Of a stretch of DNA of 64,000 nt, positions 45,376 through 54,186 are shown in pieces (position 1 is the stretch's first letter; each line of letters starts with the position of its first letter). This stretch comes from Crossiella sp. S99.2 (GTDB lineage: Bacteria > Actinomycetota > Actinomycetes > Mycobacteriales > Pseudonocardiaceae): positions 868,001 through 932,000 of the forward strand of contig NZ_JALMDK010000001.1 of assembly GCF_023094165.1 (NCBI RefSeq). Direction: 5' to 3'. Position numbers and translations under genes: made by a program. Below the pieces are notes generated by a model. It was not told where the DNA came from and ran no database searches. It saw only the letters and a list, made by a program, of their open reading frames with translations.

Positions 45376-46442
45376 GGCCGGGTCCGGACCGATCCGCACC
45401 CCGTCCAGCCGCAGCGGCGCGGCGAAGAAGGTGCAGGCGAAGTCCGGCCGCCGGGCGAACCAGGAACCGGTCAGGCTGACCAGCCCGGCGAACCGGCAGT
45501 CGGTGAAGTCGGTCCGGTCGGCGAAACCGGCCATGCAGTGCACCGAACCGTCGAAGTTGGCCTGCCGGAACTCCGCGGCCCGCTCGAACCGGGTCTGGGC
45601 GAGTTTCACCTGCTCCCGCACCTTGATCGAGGCGAACCCGGCGGCCTGCCGGAACTCGGCGCGGTCGGCGGTCAGCTCGCCCAGCCGCGCCTGCTCGAAG
45701 TGCGCCGGACCGTGGAACACGGCGTCGCACAGGGTGAGCCGCCTGGCCACCTGGATCTCGCGCAGGCTGGTCGGGCCGTGCAGCACCGCGCGGCTGAGGT
45801 CCACGCTGGTGAAGGACAGCCTGGCCAGACTCAGCCCGTCCAGCACGGTGTCGGACAGGTCCAGCACCAGCTGACCAGGCGCCGACCGCAGCACCCGGTC
45901 CAGCACCTTCTGCGTTTCCCGGCGCAGATGCCGCGCCCCCGGCTCCTCGGCCGGGATCGCCTGCCGCAGGAACACGCACACGATGTCGACCACCTGCTGG
46001 GCCATGGCCGGGCGGGCCGCGGCGATCCCGGCCAGCGCGTACAGCGCGCCCACCCGCACCTGCGCGGCCGCGTTGCCCAGTAACTCCACCGTGCCGACGA
46101 AGCTCTCATCGGCCACCCGCTGCCGCTCCTGCTCGTGCTTGAGCTGGTCCAGCTCGTGCCGCTGGAGTTCCAGCGCCTGTTTCTGCCGCTCGGTCTCGGC
46201 CTTCTCCCGGTCCAGCTGCGCGCGTTCCTCCTCCACCCGCCTGCGCCGGTCGGCCAGCCAGGCGGTGTACCCGGTCAGCACCATGGTGGCCAGCGCGGTG
46301 CTGGTCAGCATCGGGCTCTGGCCGAACTCCTGGCCGGTGATCAGCAGCCAGGGCACCACCACGAGCAGCGGCAGGAAGGTCATGCCGATCACCGCCAGCG
46401 GCAGCCGCTCCCGCCGCCAGCGGCCCTCGATCCACCGCCCGG

Positions 46443-47189
46443 TCATCGCGGGTCCAGCAGTTCGCCGACCGTCCGGGCCAGCAGCTTCGGATCGGCCCGG
46501 ACCAGCGTGGTGTGCGTGCCGACGGCGTAGACCAGGTGCCTGCCGCAGCGCTCGCCGTCGTTGACCAGCAGCTGCCGCTCGATCCGCCGCGGGGTGTCCC
46601 AGCCGGCCCGGACGGTGCCGCCGATCTGCGCGCGGCGCACCACCGGATCGGCCACCAGCGGCGCCAGCACACCCCGGTCCGCCTTGGACAGCGGCCGGTC
46701 CCACGGATCGGGGCCGCCCACGGTGAACGCGCGCAGCTGGGTGGTGGGCACGGACAGCTGACGCAGCGTGCCGCGCGGGTGCTCAGGCAGTTCGGCCAGC
46801 AACGCCGTGGCCAGCCCGGTGTCCCGCACTTCCCGCAGGGTCAGCCCCGCGGGGGTGAGCACGGCCAGCCCGGCCCGGTCCGGCCCGCCCGCGGCGGCCA
46901 GCGCGCGCACCCAGCCGCCCCGGCCGATCAGCCTCAGGTCCAGCGACCGGCTGTGCTCGGCGAGCAGCCGGACCAGCGCCAGCACGTCCTCGGCGATCCG
47001 CCGGTCGTCCCGGTATCCCTTGGCGGCCAACTCGTCCATGCCCTGGCGCAGGCTCGCCGCCCGGTCCGGATAGTCACCGGTCTCCGGCGCCACGTCCAGC
47101 ACCACCGGCTGCGGCCGGTCCTCGTGCACCGCCTGCCAGAGCGTGCTGAAAGCCAAGCGGGACAACGGTTCTCGGCTGAAGTACGACAT
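46443..47189 (-). CDS. EspG-like ESX secretion-associated protein
   Basis: The 248-residue protein begins SREPLSRLAFSTLWQAVHED, followed by PVVLDV and a repeated beta/alpha pattern. It ends in a second half (RRIERQLLVNDGERCGRHLVYAVGTHTT, in part) that matches the EspG family fold. EspG proteins are cytosolic chaperones that bind PE-PPE heterodimers and keep them soluble for type VII secretion. It follows the PPE-like gene by two bases, which fits a chaperone of that protein. No ESX core genes (eccC, mycP) are in the window. Confidence 0.75.
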   Translation of the reverse strand: MSYFSREPLSRLAFSTLWQAVHEDRPQPVVLDVAPETGDYPDRAASLRQGMDELAAKGYRDDRRIAEDVLALVRLLAEHSRSLDLRLIGRGGWVRALAAAGGPDRAGLAVLTPAGLTLREVRDTGLATALLAELPEHPRGTLRQLSVPTTQLRAFTVGGPDPWDRPLSKADRGVLAPLVADPVVRRAQIGGTVRAGWDTPRRIERQLLVNDGERCGRHLVYAVGTHTTLVRADPKLLARTVGELLDPR

Positions 47190-47191
47190 GG

Positions 47192-47977
47192 CTATTCGCC
47201 GATCACCGGAGGCACGACGGTCAGGTCCGTGCTGAACGGATCATCCGGATCCGCCACGAGGTGCCGCAGATAGCGTTGTTCCGGCTCCTCCCACCTTGGC
47301 GGCGGGGCGGGTGCGGGGGCAGGCGGTGGCGGGGGTGCGACGGGCCGCGAACCCCGTGGCCCGAAGCTGCCCGGCAGTGGAATCGGTTCGGTCTCCGCCT
47401 CCGCCGCGCGCACCACCCGGGGTGGGGGCGGCGGCGGGGCCGGGCGAACCCGGACCGCCGCGGGCCGGGTGGGCAGGCCGAACAGCACCGCCCGCTCGTA
47501 CCCGCCGAGCACGTCCCGCGCCCGATCGGTGACCTGTCGGACCTGCAGTTCCGCCCCGTGCAGGTCCGGGGTGTGCAGCCAGGCCGCGCTGGTGGTGTCC
47601 AGGAACCCGGTGCTGTGCGCGGGTGGCGGCGGCAGCTGGGCAGGCACGCTGGTGCGCACCAGGTCGAACTCGGTGGCCACAGTCGACAGCAGTTCCCGCG
47701 CCGCGGCGGCCTGGGCGTGCGCGTCGACCAGCAGCGCGCTGGTGGTCGAGGCGAGATCGGTGGCCACCGACGCACCGCGGTCGGTGTTGTGCCGGGTGAA
47801 CTCGGCGAAGGCCCGGTCGTAGTCGCCGCGCAGTTCGTCCAGCTCAGCCCAGATCCGGTGCCAGTGATCCGCGGTCAGGTACAGCGGAGCGGTCCCGGCT
47901 CCGGTGTGCACATCAGCGCAGATTCGCGCGATCGGCGCCTCCGGCCACCAGATGATTCCCTCGTTCCAGGTGGTCAA
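47192..47977 (-). CDS. PPE-like type VII secretion protein
   Basis: The 261-residue protein starts TTWNEGIIWWPEAPIARICA and has helical segments with a WxG-like turn (ADHWHRIWAELDELRGDYDRAF) and TALLVDAHAQAAAARELL. A Pro-rich region (PAPPPPPPRVVRA) ends the chain. This resembles the N-terminal four-helix domain of PPE-type substrates of actinobacteria outside Mycobacterium, but without a true PPE triplet. It lies between a small helical protein (24-bp gap) and the EspG-like chaperone. Family call rests mainly on context and fold pattern. Confidence 0.6.
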   Translation of the reverse strand: MTTWNEGIIWWPEAPIARICADVHTGAGTAPLYLTADHWHRIWAELDELRGDYDRAFAEFTRHNTDRGASVATDLASTTSALLVDAHAQAAAARELLSTVATEFDLVRTSVPAQLPPPPAHSTGFLDTTSAAWLHTPDLHGAELQVRQVTDRARDVLGGYERAVLFGLPTRPAAVRVRPAPPPPPPRVVRAAEAETEPIPLPGSFGPRGSRPVAPPPPPAPAPAPPPRWEEPEQRYLRHLVADPDDPFSTDLTVVPPVIGE

Positions 47978-48001
47978 GATTTCCCGCCCCCCGTGCCCGG
48001 C

Positions 48002-48343
48002 TTATTTTTCGCTAGGTAAACCCTGAACGTGCGAATTGTCACGCTCGACGGTCCGGTAATCGGCTGCCATGGCCGTGGCGGCACTGAGCTGCCGTCGTAG
48101 TTCGATGATCGCCTGGTCCATCTCGGCCAGGAAGGAGTCCGGCCCGCGGTCGACCAGATCCCGGTACCTGGCCATGGCCAGCGCGCTGACCGGGTCTTTC
48201 GCCGGTGGCGCCAGCCCGGTCGCCTGCAGCCCCCTGCTGCGCAGCACCTCAAGTCGATCGAGCACCAGCCGGAGTCGCGCCGCCAGCCTGGCCGCGCTTT
48301 CCGGACTGATCCGCATGGTGGCCCCGGAATCGGGAGGTGCCAT
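48002..48343 (-). CDS. Small helical protein, possible PE-like partner
   Basis: The 113-residue protein is almost wholly helical: ISPESAARLAARLRLVLDRLEVLRSRGLQ, YRDLVDRGPDSFLAEMDQAIIELRRQL (both in part). There is no signal peptide. Size and coiled helix-turn-helix pattern fit the PE/WxG100 partner of a PPE protein, but the PE motif itself is not clear. It is the first gene of the module, read in the same direction as the PPE-like and EspG-like genes. An internal ATG at MRISPE could be the start instead. Confidence 0.5.
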   Translation of the reverse strand: MAPPDSGATMRISPESAARLAARLRLVLDRLEVLRSRGLQATGLAPPAKDPVSALAMARYRDLVDRGPDSFLAEMDQAIIELRRQLSAATAMAADYRTVERDNSHVQGLPSEK

Positions 48344-48469
48344 CCGGTGTCCTTTCTCGACGGTCGAGAGTAGAGACACTACGACACGCCCCCGACAAGC
48401 AAAACAACCCCATCGGGTTACCGGCCGGTTATCAAGTTGAATGACCAACAATTCCTTGATCGAATTGCT

Positions 48470-49126
48470 TCAGCGGGCCAGCATGCCCAGGTGGATGCGT
48501 TCGAACTCCATTACGTCCACCGCGGCTGGATCGTCCAGCAGCGCCAGCACCGCCCCGCGCGGGGTCAGTCGCAGCCCGGCCGGCGGGTTGGGCAGCAGGT
48601 CGGCGCGCTCGGCGTTGAAGTAGGTCCACCAGCCCAGCCGGTGCGGCCACTGACCGGGCGGCGGCACGTCGTCCCCGAGCGGGTCGGGCAGCAGCGACCA
48701 CACCTGTTCCAGCGACCACTCGTCCTCAACCCGCCCGAACAACCCGTCGAAGCGCTCACCCAGCTCCACCCACAACTCGGTCAGCCCCCGGTGCCGCAGC
48801 CGGTACCCGTCCGCCTCGGGCCGAGGTTCGCGCCAGGTCCCGCCGGAGAGCGTCAGGCCCACCGAGGTGGGAGTGGTGTGCAGGGAGACTGAATGCTCCT
48901 CGGCGTCCCACAGTGAGATGCACCGGCGTGCCTCGGCCAGCCCGATGACGAGTTCCGCCCGGCTGACCTCCCGGAGTCCATCCTCCGGACCGTCCTCGGC
49001 GGCATGCGGGTGGATGCGCGGCGCGAGTCGCCAGCCGCCGTCGGCGAAGAGCGCCAGCATCCGCTCGATCCGGGCAGGTGTCCACGGCACGGCGTGGTGC
49101 ATCTCCCAGTCCCAGTCCGACCCCAT
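48470..49126 (-). CDS. Hypothetical protein, 218 residues
   Basis: I do not recognise this protein. The ATG at 49126 is preferred (GAGG just upstream); a GTG eight codons earlier is possible. The sequence is a soluble alpha/beta protein rich in Trp (GSDWDWEMHHAVPWTP, GGWRLAPRIHPH, ELWVELGERFDGLFG, GWWTYFNAERADLLP). The form recalls immunity or SMI1-like proteins, but no motif proves it. It precedes the ESX-like module on the same strand across about 125 bp. GC content matches the host. Confidence 0.55.
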   Translation of the reverse strand: MGSDWDWEMHHAVPWTPARIERMLALFADGGWRLAPRIHPHAAEDGPEDGLREVSRAELVIGLAEARRCISLWDAEEHSVSLHTTPTSVGLTLSGGTWREPRPEADGYRLRHRGLTELWVELGERFDGLFGRVEDEWSLEQVWSLLPDPLGDDVPPPGQWPHRLGWWTYFNAERADLLPNPPAGLRLTPRGAVLALLDDPAAVDVMEFERIHLGMLAR

Positions 49127-49243
49127 GACCTCATCTTCGCTGTTCTCCACGGGCGAACGCGACCGCGAAACGAAGTACTCGCCAGCGGCGTTGAAAGAGG
49201 TGTAAGCATGTAATCAGAGCAACGAGGACAAGAGGAGCAAGCC

Positions 49244-49765
49244 ATGGGGCACCGATACGAGAGTGGCAAGGAAGCAGCGGGCTGGTTCGCCGGCAGGCTG
49301 CCGGACGGCTGGTTCACCAGCGCCCCGGAGGTCATCGTCGACCGCGAGGAGATCACCATCCTGGGCGAACTCCCGGCCCTGGACGGCGAGTACACCGACG
49401 ACGCCGAACGTGCCGCCGCCGAGGCGGGCCGGATCGCCCGCTGGCGTGAGCAGACCCGCGAGGAACGCATCGACATCGCCCGCCAGGCCGAGCACCGCTA
49501 CGGCCGCAAGGTCGCCTGGGCCGCCCGCCTCGGCGGCACCGAGGAACGCTTCACCCGCCTGTCCGTCCCGGTCATGACCCGCCTCCGCCAACCAGAACGC
49601 CTGATCCTGGACACCCTGGTGGACGCGGGCGTCGCCCGTTCCCGCTCGGAGGCGCTCGCCTGGGCGGTGCGGCTGGTGGGCAAGCATGCGGACGAGTGGC
49701 TGGGCGAGTTGCGCGAGGCGATGACCAAGGTGGACGAGCTGCGCGCGAAGGGTCCGGGGCTGTAG
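49244..49765 (+). CDS. Hypothetical protein, 173 residues
   Basis: I do not recognise a named family. The ATG has AAGAGGAG about seven bases upstream. The N-terminal half is a beta-rich domain (GWFAGRLPDGWFTSAPEVIVD, REEITILGELP), the middle is a charged helix (ERAAAEAGRIARWREQTREER), and the end looks like a ribbon-helix-helix or dimerisation segment (LILDTLVDAGVARSRSEALAWAVRLV). The last pattern is common in CopG-like DNA-binding or antitoxin-like proteins. No partner toxin is seen. Confidence 0.55.
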   Translation: MGHRYESGKEAAGWFAGRLPDGWFTSAPEVIVDREEITILGELPALDGEYTDDAERAAAEAGRIARWREQTREERIDIARQAEHRYGRKVAWAARLGGTEERFTRLSVPVMTRLRQPERLILDTLVDAGVARSRSEALAWAVRLVGKHADEWLGELREAMTKVDELRAKGPGL

Positions 49766-49863
49766 CCGCTCTGGCCGGAATCGATGTGACGTTCAGTGTG
49801 CAGCTGAATACATAGCGTTACCCAGATAACTGTCCGGAATGTGGCATTTGGCAGGATGCGTCA

Positions 49864-50883
49864 ATGGCTACATACCCGACAAGGCTGCAGAGAACTATCA
49901 ACAACCAGACGGCAAACTGGTTCCTGGATCTGCATGGTAATGGCAGGTTGGACCTGGATCCGCCTTATCAGCGGCGCAGCGTCTGGAATCTAGCCTACAA
50001 GCAGTTCTTCATTGACTCTCTCATTCGGAACTATCCAGCTCCAACTATTTTTCTGCAGGTCGAGAATCTTCCTGGGCAGCAGACGATGTACCGTGTAATT
50101 GACGGTAAGCAGAGGTTGACGGCGCTCCTGGACTTTGTCAACGACGAGTTTGCGACCTCTGGTTATCTAGATGACCTAGGGCTTGGCGGGCGCTACTGCT
50201 CGGATCTGCCGGATGGGACCAGGATTTCGCTTCAGGAGTACGCTTTCACTGTTGAAACTATCAAGGGCGCGTCGTCTGTCGAGCTGAACGAGGCGTTTGA
50301 TCGACTGAATAGAAACGTCGCGCGATTGAATCCTCAAGAGCTACGACATGCCAGGTACAGCGGGGCCTTTGTCGCCAAGGTCGAGAAGTTGGCTGATCAC
50401 CCGCTCTGGGCGGAGATTGGACTGGTGACACCATCACGGGTCAGGAGAATGTTGGATGTCGAGATGGTGTCAGAGCTGTATGTGGTAGCCATGGACGGGA
50501 TTCAGGACAAGGAAAGTCTGGACAACTACTATGCTGACTACGATGAGGAGATCAAAGGGGAGGCGGAAGCTGACTATGTATGCGACGAGGCACTTCGCCG
50601 TATAAGTGAAGTTGCTAACCTCTATCCGTTCAAGTCATTTCGTTTCAAGAATTTGGCTGACTTCTACTCGCTGTGGGCGGCTGTGATCAAGATTGCCGGC
50701 GAGGGCGTGGTTCCTGAGGCGGCGCAGATCGCGGCGAGGTTGACGGACTTTGCCGATGAGTACAAGGCACAGCATTCAAACAGGTCGCGAAACTACCGGC
50801 TTGCCGTTGTGCAGGGGTCAAATAAGAAAACGAATCGAGAAATTCGGGCAGAAGTCCTTCGGAAAGTGATTCTTGGTTTGTGA
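49864..50883 (+). CDS. DUF262 (GmrS/ParB-like) protein, AT-rich and probably acquired
   Basis: The 339-residue protein has the DUF262 signature: GRLDLDPPYQRRSVWNLAYK followed by QFFIDSLIRNYPAPTIFL, then VIDGKQRLTALLDFV, which contains the DGQR-type motif linked to nucleotide hydrolysis. A helical C-terminal region follows. DUF262 occurs in GmrSD-type restriction systems and other defence proteins, but here no nuclease domain (DUF1524) is fused or adjacent. GC content in sampled lines is only about 45-58%, against about 70% or more in neighbours, and many A/T-ending codons are used. This indicates horizontal transfer. It may be an orphan or a minimal defence gene. Confidence 0.85.
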   Translation: MATYPTRLQRTINNQTANWFLDLHGNGRLDLDPPYQRRSVWNLAYKQFFIDSLIRNYPAPTIFLQVENLPGQQTMYRVIDGKQRLTALLDFVNDEFATSGYLDDLGLGGRYCSDLPDGTRISLQEYAFTVETIKGASSVELNEAFDRLNRNVARLNPQELRHARYSGAFVAKVEKLADHPLWAEIGLVTPSRVRRMLDVEMVSELYVVAMDGIQDKESLDNYYADYDEEIKGEAEADYVCDEALRRISEVANLYPFKSFRFKNLADFYSLWAAVIKIAGEGVVPEAAQIAARLTDFADEYKAQHSNRSRNYRLAVVQGSNKKTNREIRAEVLRKVILGL

Positions 50884-50898
50884 CAACATTTGAAGTTG

Positions 50899-50935
50899 CC
50901 GGGGTGCGGGCAGGCGGCGGGTGCCCGCACCCCGG
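50899..50935. terminator. Terminator between the DUF262 and hemolysin III genes
   Basis: A perfect 14-bp stem (50899-50912 with 50922-50935) with a nine-base loop lies between two convergent genes. Confidence 0.75.
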
Positions 50936-50941
50936 CTGGCA

Positions 50942-51622
50942 TCAGGGGTAGAGCACCAGCCAGACCGCGATGTAGTGGCTGAGCGCGGCCAAAGCGGTGG
51001 CGGCGTGGAAGAACTCGTGGAAGCCGAAGACCTTCGGCCACGGGTTGGGCCTGCGGATGCCGTACATGATCCCGCCCACGGTGTAGAACGCGCCGCCGAC
51101 CAGCAGCAGCACCAGGGCGGTCACTCCGCCGCGGGCGCCGAGTTCGGGCAGGACGAAGACCGCGACCCAGCCCAGTGCGATGTAGATCGGCACGCCCAGC
51201 CAGCGGGGGGCTTCCGGCCAGGCCAGTTTCAGCGTCACGCCGGCCAGCGCGCCGCCCCAGACCACGGCCAGGATCACGTTGCCCAGGCCCGGATCCATGG
51301 CCAGCAGGCAGAACGGGGTGTAGGTGCCCGCGATGAACAGGAAGATCATCGAGTGGTCCAGGCGGCGCATCCAGCGCAGCGCGCCCTCGGTCAGCCAGGT
51401 GCGGCGGTGGTAGAGCGCGCTGATGCCGAACAGGCCCAGGATGGTGACCGTGTAGATCGAGGTGGCCAGGGCGGCGCGGGCGGAGACCGTGCTGGCGGCC
51501 ATGGCGATCAGGGTGGCTCCCGCGACCAGCGAGATGAAGAACGACCACTGGTGGATCCGGCCCCGCATCAGCGGCTTGTCGTACTGGGCCGGGGCAGTGG
51601 GTGGGAGGGTCGCGGCTGGCAC
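50942..51622 (-). CDS. Hemolysin III family protein (PAQR/YqfA)
   Basis: The 226-residue membrane protein has seven hydrophobic helices and the PAQR family motifs: ISALYHRRTW (Ser and His), RRLDHSMIFLFIAGTYTP (Asp-His) and GFHEFFHAATALAALSHY (His pair). In relatives these residues bind zinc and give ceramidase-like activity. The mycobacterial equivalent (Rv1085c) also stands next to a short-chain cis-prenyl transferase, so the neighbourhood is conserved. Haemolytic activity itself is not implied. Confidence 0.9.
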   Translation of the reverse strand: MPAATLPPTAPAQYDKPLMRGRIHQWSFFISLVAGATLIAMAASTVSARAALATSIYTVTILGLFGISALYHRRTWLTEGALRWMRRLDHSMIFLFIAGTYTPFCLLAMDPGLGNVILAVVWGGALAGVTLKLAWPEAPRWLGVPIYIALGWVAVFVLPELGARGGVTALVLLLVGGAFYTVGGIMYGIRRPNPWPKVFGFHEFFHAATALAALSHYIAVWLVLYP

Positions 51623-51684
51623 CTGCCAAGGTTACGGCACCGTAGGTTACGCACCGGTTATGTTGTGGTCAGGTCCACACGCGC

Positions 51685-52101
51685 TCAGCCGGCCAGGTTC
51701 CGGTGGTCGACCATCAGGCAGCGGTTCACCACCACGTCCAGCCCGGCCGCCGCGGCCTTCGCACAGGACGCTTCGTCCTCGATGCCCAGTTGCAGCCACA
51801 GCGCGCCCGCTTTCACCTCGATCGCCTGCTCGGCCACCGGCGCCACCACCTCGGAGCGGCGGAAGACGTCCACGATGTCGATGTGCTCGGGCACCGCGGC
51901 CAGATCCGGGTAGACCTGGAGGCCGAACACCTCGTGCAGTGCCGGGTTCACCGGGAAGACCTGCAACCCCTGCCGGTGCAGGTAGTGCGCGATCTGGTGA
52001 CTCGGCCGGTCCGGTCGCGCGCTGACGCCGACCACGGCCACGGTGCGGGCGGTGCGCACGAGTCGCGCGATCACCTCGGGGTCCTGCCACTGGGGGTGCA
52101 C
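51685..52101 (-). CDS. CoA-binding protein (succinyl-CoA ligase-like Rossmann domain)
   Basis: The 138-residue protein is a stand-alone CoA-binding domain: TVAVVGVSARPDRPSHQIAHYL, PVNPALHEVFGLQVYPDLA, IDIVDVFRRSEVVAPVAEQAI, ALWLQLGIEDE and the C-terminal VVNRCLMVDHRNL. These are typical of the YccU family. The start is GTG. No ribosome binding site stands out. Its role is unknown; other members regulate metabolism through CoA or acyl-CoA sensing. Confidence 0.9.
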   Translation of the reverse strand: MHPQWQDPEVIARLVRTARTVAVVGVSARPDRPSHQIAHYLHRQGLQVFPVNPALHEVFGLQVYPDLAAVPEHIDIVDVFRRSEVVAPVAEQAIEVKAGALWLQLGIEDEASCAKAAAAGLDVVVNRCLMVDHRNLAG

Positions 52102-52127
52102 ACGAACAGTGTGCCCGGGTGTCGGCG

Positions 52128-52133
52128 TACGCT
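52128..52133 (+). promoter_or_regulatory. -10 box (TACGCT) for leaderless uppS-like gene
   Basis: TACGCT ends eight bases before the GTG at 52142 and no Shine-Dalgarno is present. The first base of the message would be close to the start codon. Confidence 0.45.
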
Positions 52134-52141
52134 GCGCGGAC

Positions 52142-52921
52142 GTGGGTGTACGTCAGCGGGTCCGCGACCTTCTCGAAATCGGCTACGAATGGCGACTGCG
52201 CCGCGGCATGGTCGGGATGGAACATCCCCGCCACGTCGGGGTGATCCTGGACGGCAATCGCAGATGGGCCAAGGAAGCCGGGTTCGCCGACGTCAACGAC
52301 GGGCACCGGATCGGCGCGATGAAGATCGAGCAGATGCTCGGCTGGTGCCGTGAGGTCGGCGTCGAGGTGGTCACCCTGTGGCTGCTCTCCACCGACAACC
52401 TGGATCGTCCGCCGGAGGAGCTGAACCCCCTGCTGGAGATCATCGCCGGCGTGGTGGACGAGCTGACCGAACCCGCCACCGGCCTGCGGGTGCGGATAGT
52501 GGGCGCGCTGGACCTGCTGCCCACCGAGACCGCGGCCCGGCTCTCCGCCGCTGCCCTGCGGACCAGGGACCGCAAGGGCATGGAGGTCAACGTCGCGGTC
52601 GGCTACGGCGGCCGCAGGGAGATCGCCGACGCGGTGCGCAAACTGTTGCTGCAGCACGCCGAAGCGGGCACCACCATCGAGGAACTGGCCGAGGTGCTCG
52701 ACGTCGACCACATCGCCGAACACCTCTACACCTCCGGCCAGCCCGACCCGGACCTGCTCATCCGCACCTCCGGCGAGCAGCGCCTCTCCGGCTTCCTGCT
52801 CTGGCAGTCCGCGCACTCGGAGTTCTGGTTCTGCGAGGCGTACTGGCCGGAGTTCCGCCGCATCGACTTCCTGCGCGCGCTGCGCGCCTACGCGGTGCGG
52901 CACCGGCGTTTCGGCTCGTAG
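52142..52921 (+). CDS. Short-chain cis-prenyl transferase (UppS family, Rv1086-like)
   Basis: The 259-residue enzyme adds isopentenyl units to an allylic diphosphate. Conserved blocks: HPRHVGVILDGNRRWAKEAG (catalytic Asp and diphosphate Arg), VTLWLLSTDNLDRP, NVAVGYGGRREI, PDLLIRTSGEQRLSGFLLWQ and the final FCEAYWPEFRRIDFL. The N-terminal sequence and synteny with hemolysin III resemble mycobacterial Rv1086, an omega,E,Z-farnesyl diphosphate synthase, so a short product is likely. Product length cannot be read with certainty from sequence. GTG 52142 is probably leaderless. Confidence 0.92.
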   Translation: MGVRQRVRDLLEIGYEWRLRRGMVGMEHPRHVGVILDGNRRWAKEAGFADVNDGHRIGAMKIEQMLGWCREVGVEVVTLWLLSTDNLDRPPEELNPLLEIIAGVVDELTEPATGLRVRIVGALDLLPTETAARLSAAALRTRDRKGMEVNVAVGYGGRREIADAVRKLLLQHAEAGTTIEELAEVLDVDHIAEHLYTSGQPDPDLLIRTSGEQRLSGFLLWQSAHSEFWFCEAYWPEFRRIDFLRALRAYAVRHRRFGS

Positions 52922-52937
52922 TCCGGCCGCGCTGGCG

Positions 52938-52943
52938 TAGGGT
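52938..52943 (+). promoter_or_regulatory. -10 box (TAGGGT) for leaderless DUF885 gene
   Basis: TAGGGT ends seven bases before the GTG at 52951, with no Shine-Dalgarno between. Confidence 0.45.
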
Positions 52944-52950
52944 CCGCGCG

Positions 52951-54186
52951 GTGGAGGGACACCAGCTCGTACGCGAGTACCTGTTGCTCGGCCTGCGCTT
53001 CGACCGCCTGGTCGACGGTTTTGTGGACGCCTACACCGGCGATCCGCTGCTGCGCAGGCAGGTCGGCGCCGAACCCCGCCCGGACCCGGCCGCGCTGGCC
53101 GCCAGGGCCAGGGAACTGCGGGCCGAGCTGCCGGGCATCAACCTGGAGCCGGAACGCGTCGCTTTCCTGGACGCGCACCTGATCGCGCTGGAGTGCTCCG
53201 GCCGCAAGCTGGCCGGGGAAGCGGTCTCCTTCGTCGAGGAGGTCGAGTCCTACTTCCAGGTCCGCATCACCCCCGGCGATCAGGACGAGTACCGCGCCGC
53301 GCACGCCGAGCTGTCCGCGCTGCTGCCCGGTGAGTCCTCGCTGGAAACCCGGCTGAACACCTTCCGCGGCCGGGACCTGGTCCCGCCGGAGAAGCTGGAA
53401 CCGGTGGTGCACGCCCTCTCCAGCACGTTGCGGGACACCGTCCGCAGCACCTTCGGCCTGCCGGAGGAGGAGGTGGTCGAGTACGAGATCGTCACGGACA
53501 AACCCTGGAGCGGCTTCAACTACTACCTGGGCGGCTACCACTCCAAGGTCGCCATCAACGCCGACCTCGGCCACCGGATGGCCAACCTGCCACACCTGGT
53601 CGCGCACGAGTCCTACCCCGGGCACCACACCGAGCACTGCCGCAAGGAATCCGGCCTGGTGGCCAAGCAGGGTCAGGCCGAGCAGACCATCTTCCTGGTC
53701 AACACCCCGCAATGCCTGATGGCCGAGGGACTGGCCGATCTGGGCCTGCACGCGGTGATCGGCGCGGGCTGGGGGCGCTGGACCCAGGAGATCGTCGGCG
53801 ACCTGGGACTGCGGATGGAGGGCGAGCAGCAGGAGCGGATGGAAGGCGCGCTCGGCAAACTCGCCAGCGTGCGCCAGGACGCCGCGCTGATGCTGCACGA
53901 CCGCGGCGCGGACGTGGACGAGGTGGCCATGTTCCTGCGCCGCTGGCTGCTGTGCACCGACGCGCGGGCCCGGCAGATGATCAGGTTCCTGTCGGACCCG
54001 TTGTGGCGGGCCTACACCACCACCTACGTCGAGGGGTACCGGCTGCTGCGGACCTGGCTGAACGCGCGGCCCTCCGGCCAGACCGTGGCGCAGCGGTACC
54101 GGCGGCTGCTGGACGAGCCGTTGATCCCGGCGGGGGTGCGCGCCGAGATCGCCGCGGACATCCCGGCCGTGCCGCGAGTCGGGTGA
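52951..54186 (+). CDS. DUF885 family metallopeptidase-like protein
   Basis: The 411-residue protein has the DUF885 zinc motif HESYPGHHTEH, which fits HExxxGH-like metallopeptidases. The family's NYYLGGYHSKVAINAD segment lies before it, and VNTPQCLMAEGLADL carries the third ligand Glu further on. No signal peptide is present, so it is cytoplasmic. The GTG start is chosen for the TAGGGT box seven bases upstream and good family length. The stop overlaps the GTG of the PfkB gene (GTGA), implying joint translation. Confidence 0.85.
   Translation: MEGHQLVREYLLLGLRFDRLVDGFVDAYTGDPLLRRQVGAEPRPDPAALAARARELRAELPGINLEPERVAFLDAHLIALECSGRKLAGEAVSFVEEVESYFQVRITPGDQDEYRAAHAELSALLPGESSLETRLNTFRGRDLVPPEKLEPVVHALSSTLRDTVRSTFGLPEEEVVEYEIVTDKPWSGFNYYLGGYHSKVAINADLGHRMANLPHLVAHESYPGHHTEHCRKESGLVAKQGQAEQTIFLVNTPQCLMAEGLADLGLHAVIGAGWGRWTQEIVGDLGLRMEGEQQERMEGALGKLASVRQDAALMLHDRGADVDEVAMFLRRWLLCTDARARQMIRFLSDPLWRAYTTTYVEGYRLLRTWLNARPSGQTVAQRYRRLLDEPLIPAGVRAEIAADIPAVPRVG

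Noticed and set aside
48470-49765. Toxin-antitoxin or toxin-immunity pair from the two unknown genes
   Set aside because: They are divergent, not coupled, and neither shows a toxin domain; only a weak ribbon-helix-helix-like end is visible in one.
49864-50883. Part of a larger restriction or BREX-type island
   Set aside because: No methylase, nuclease or other defence gene flanks it; the AT-rich composition is confined to this gene.
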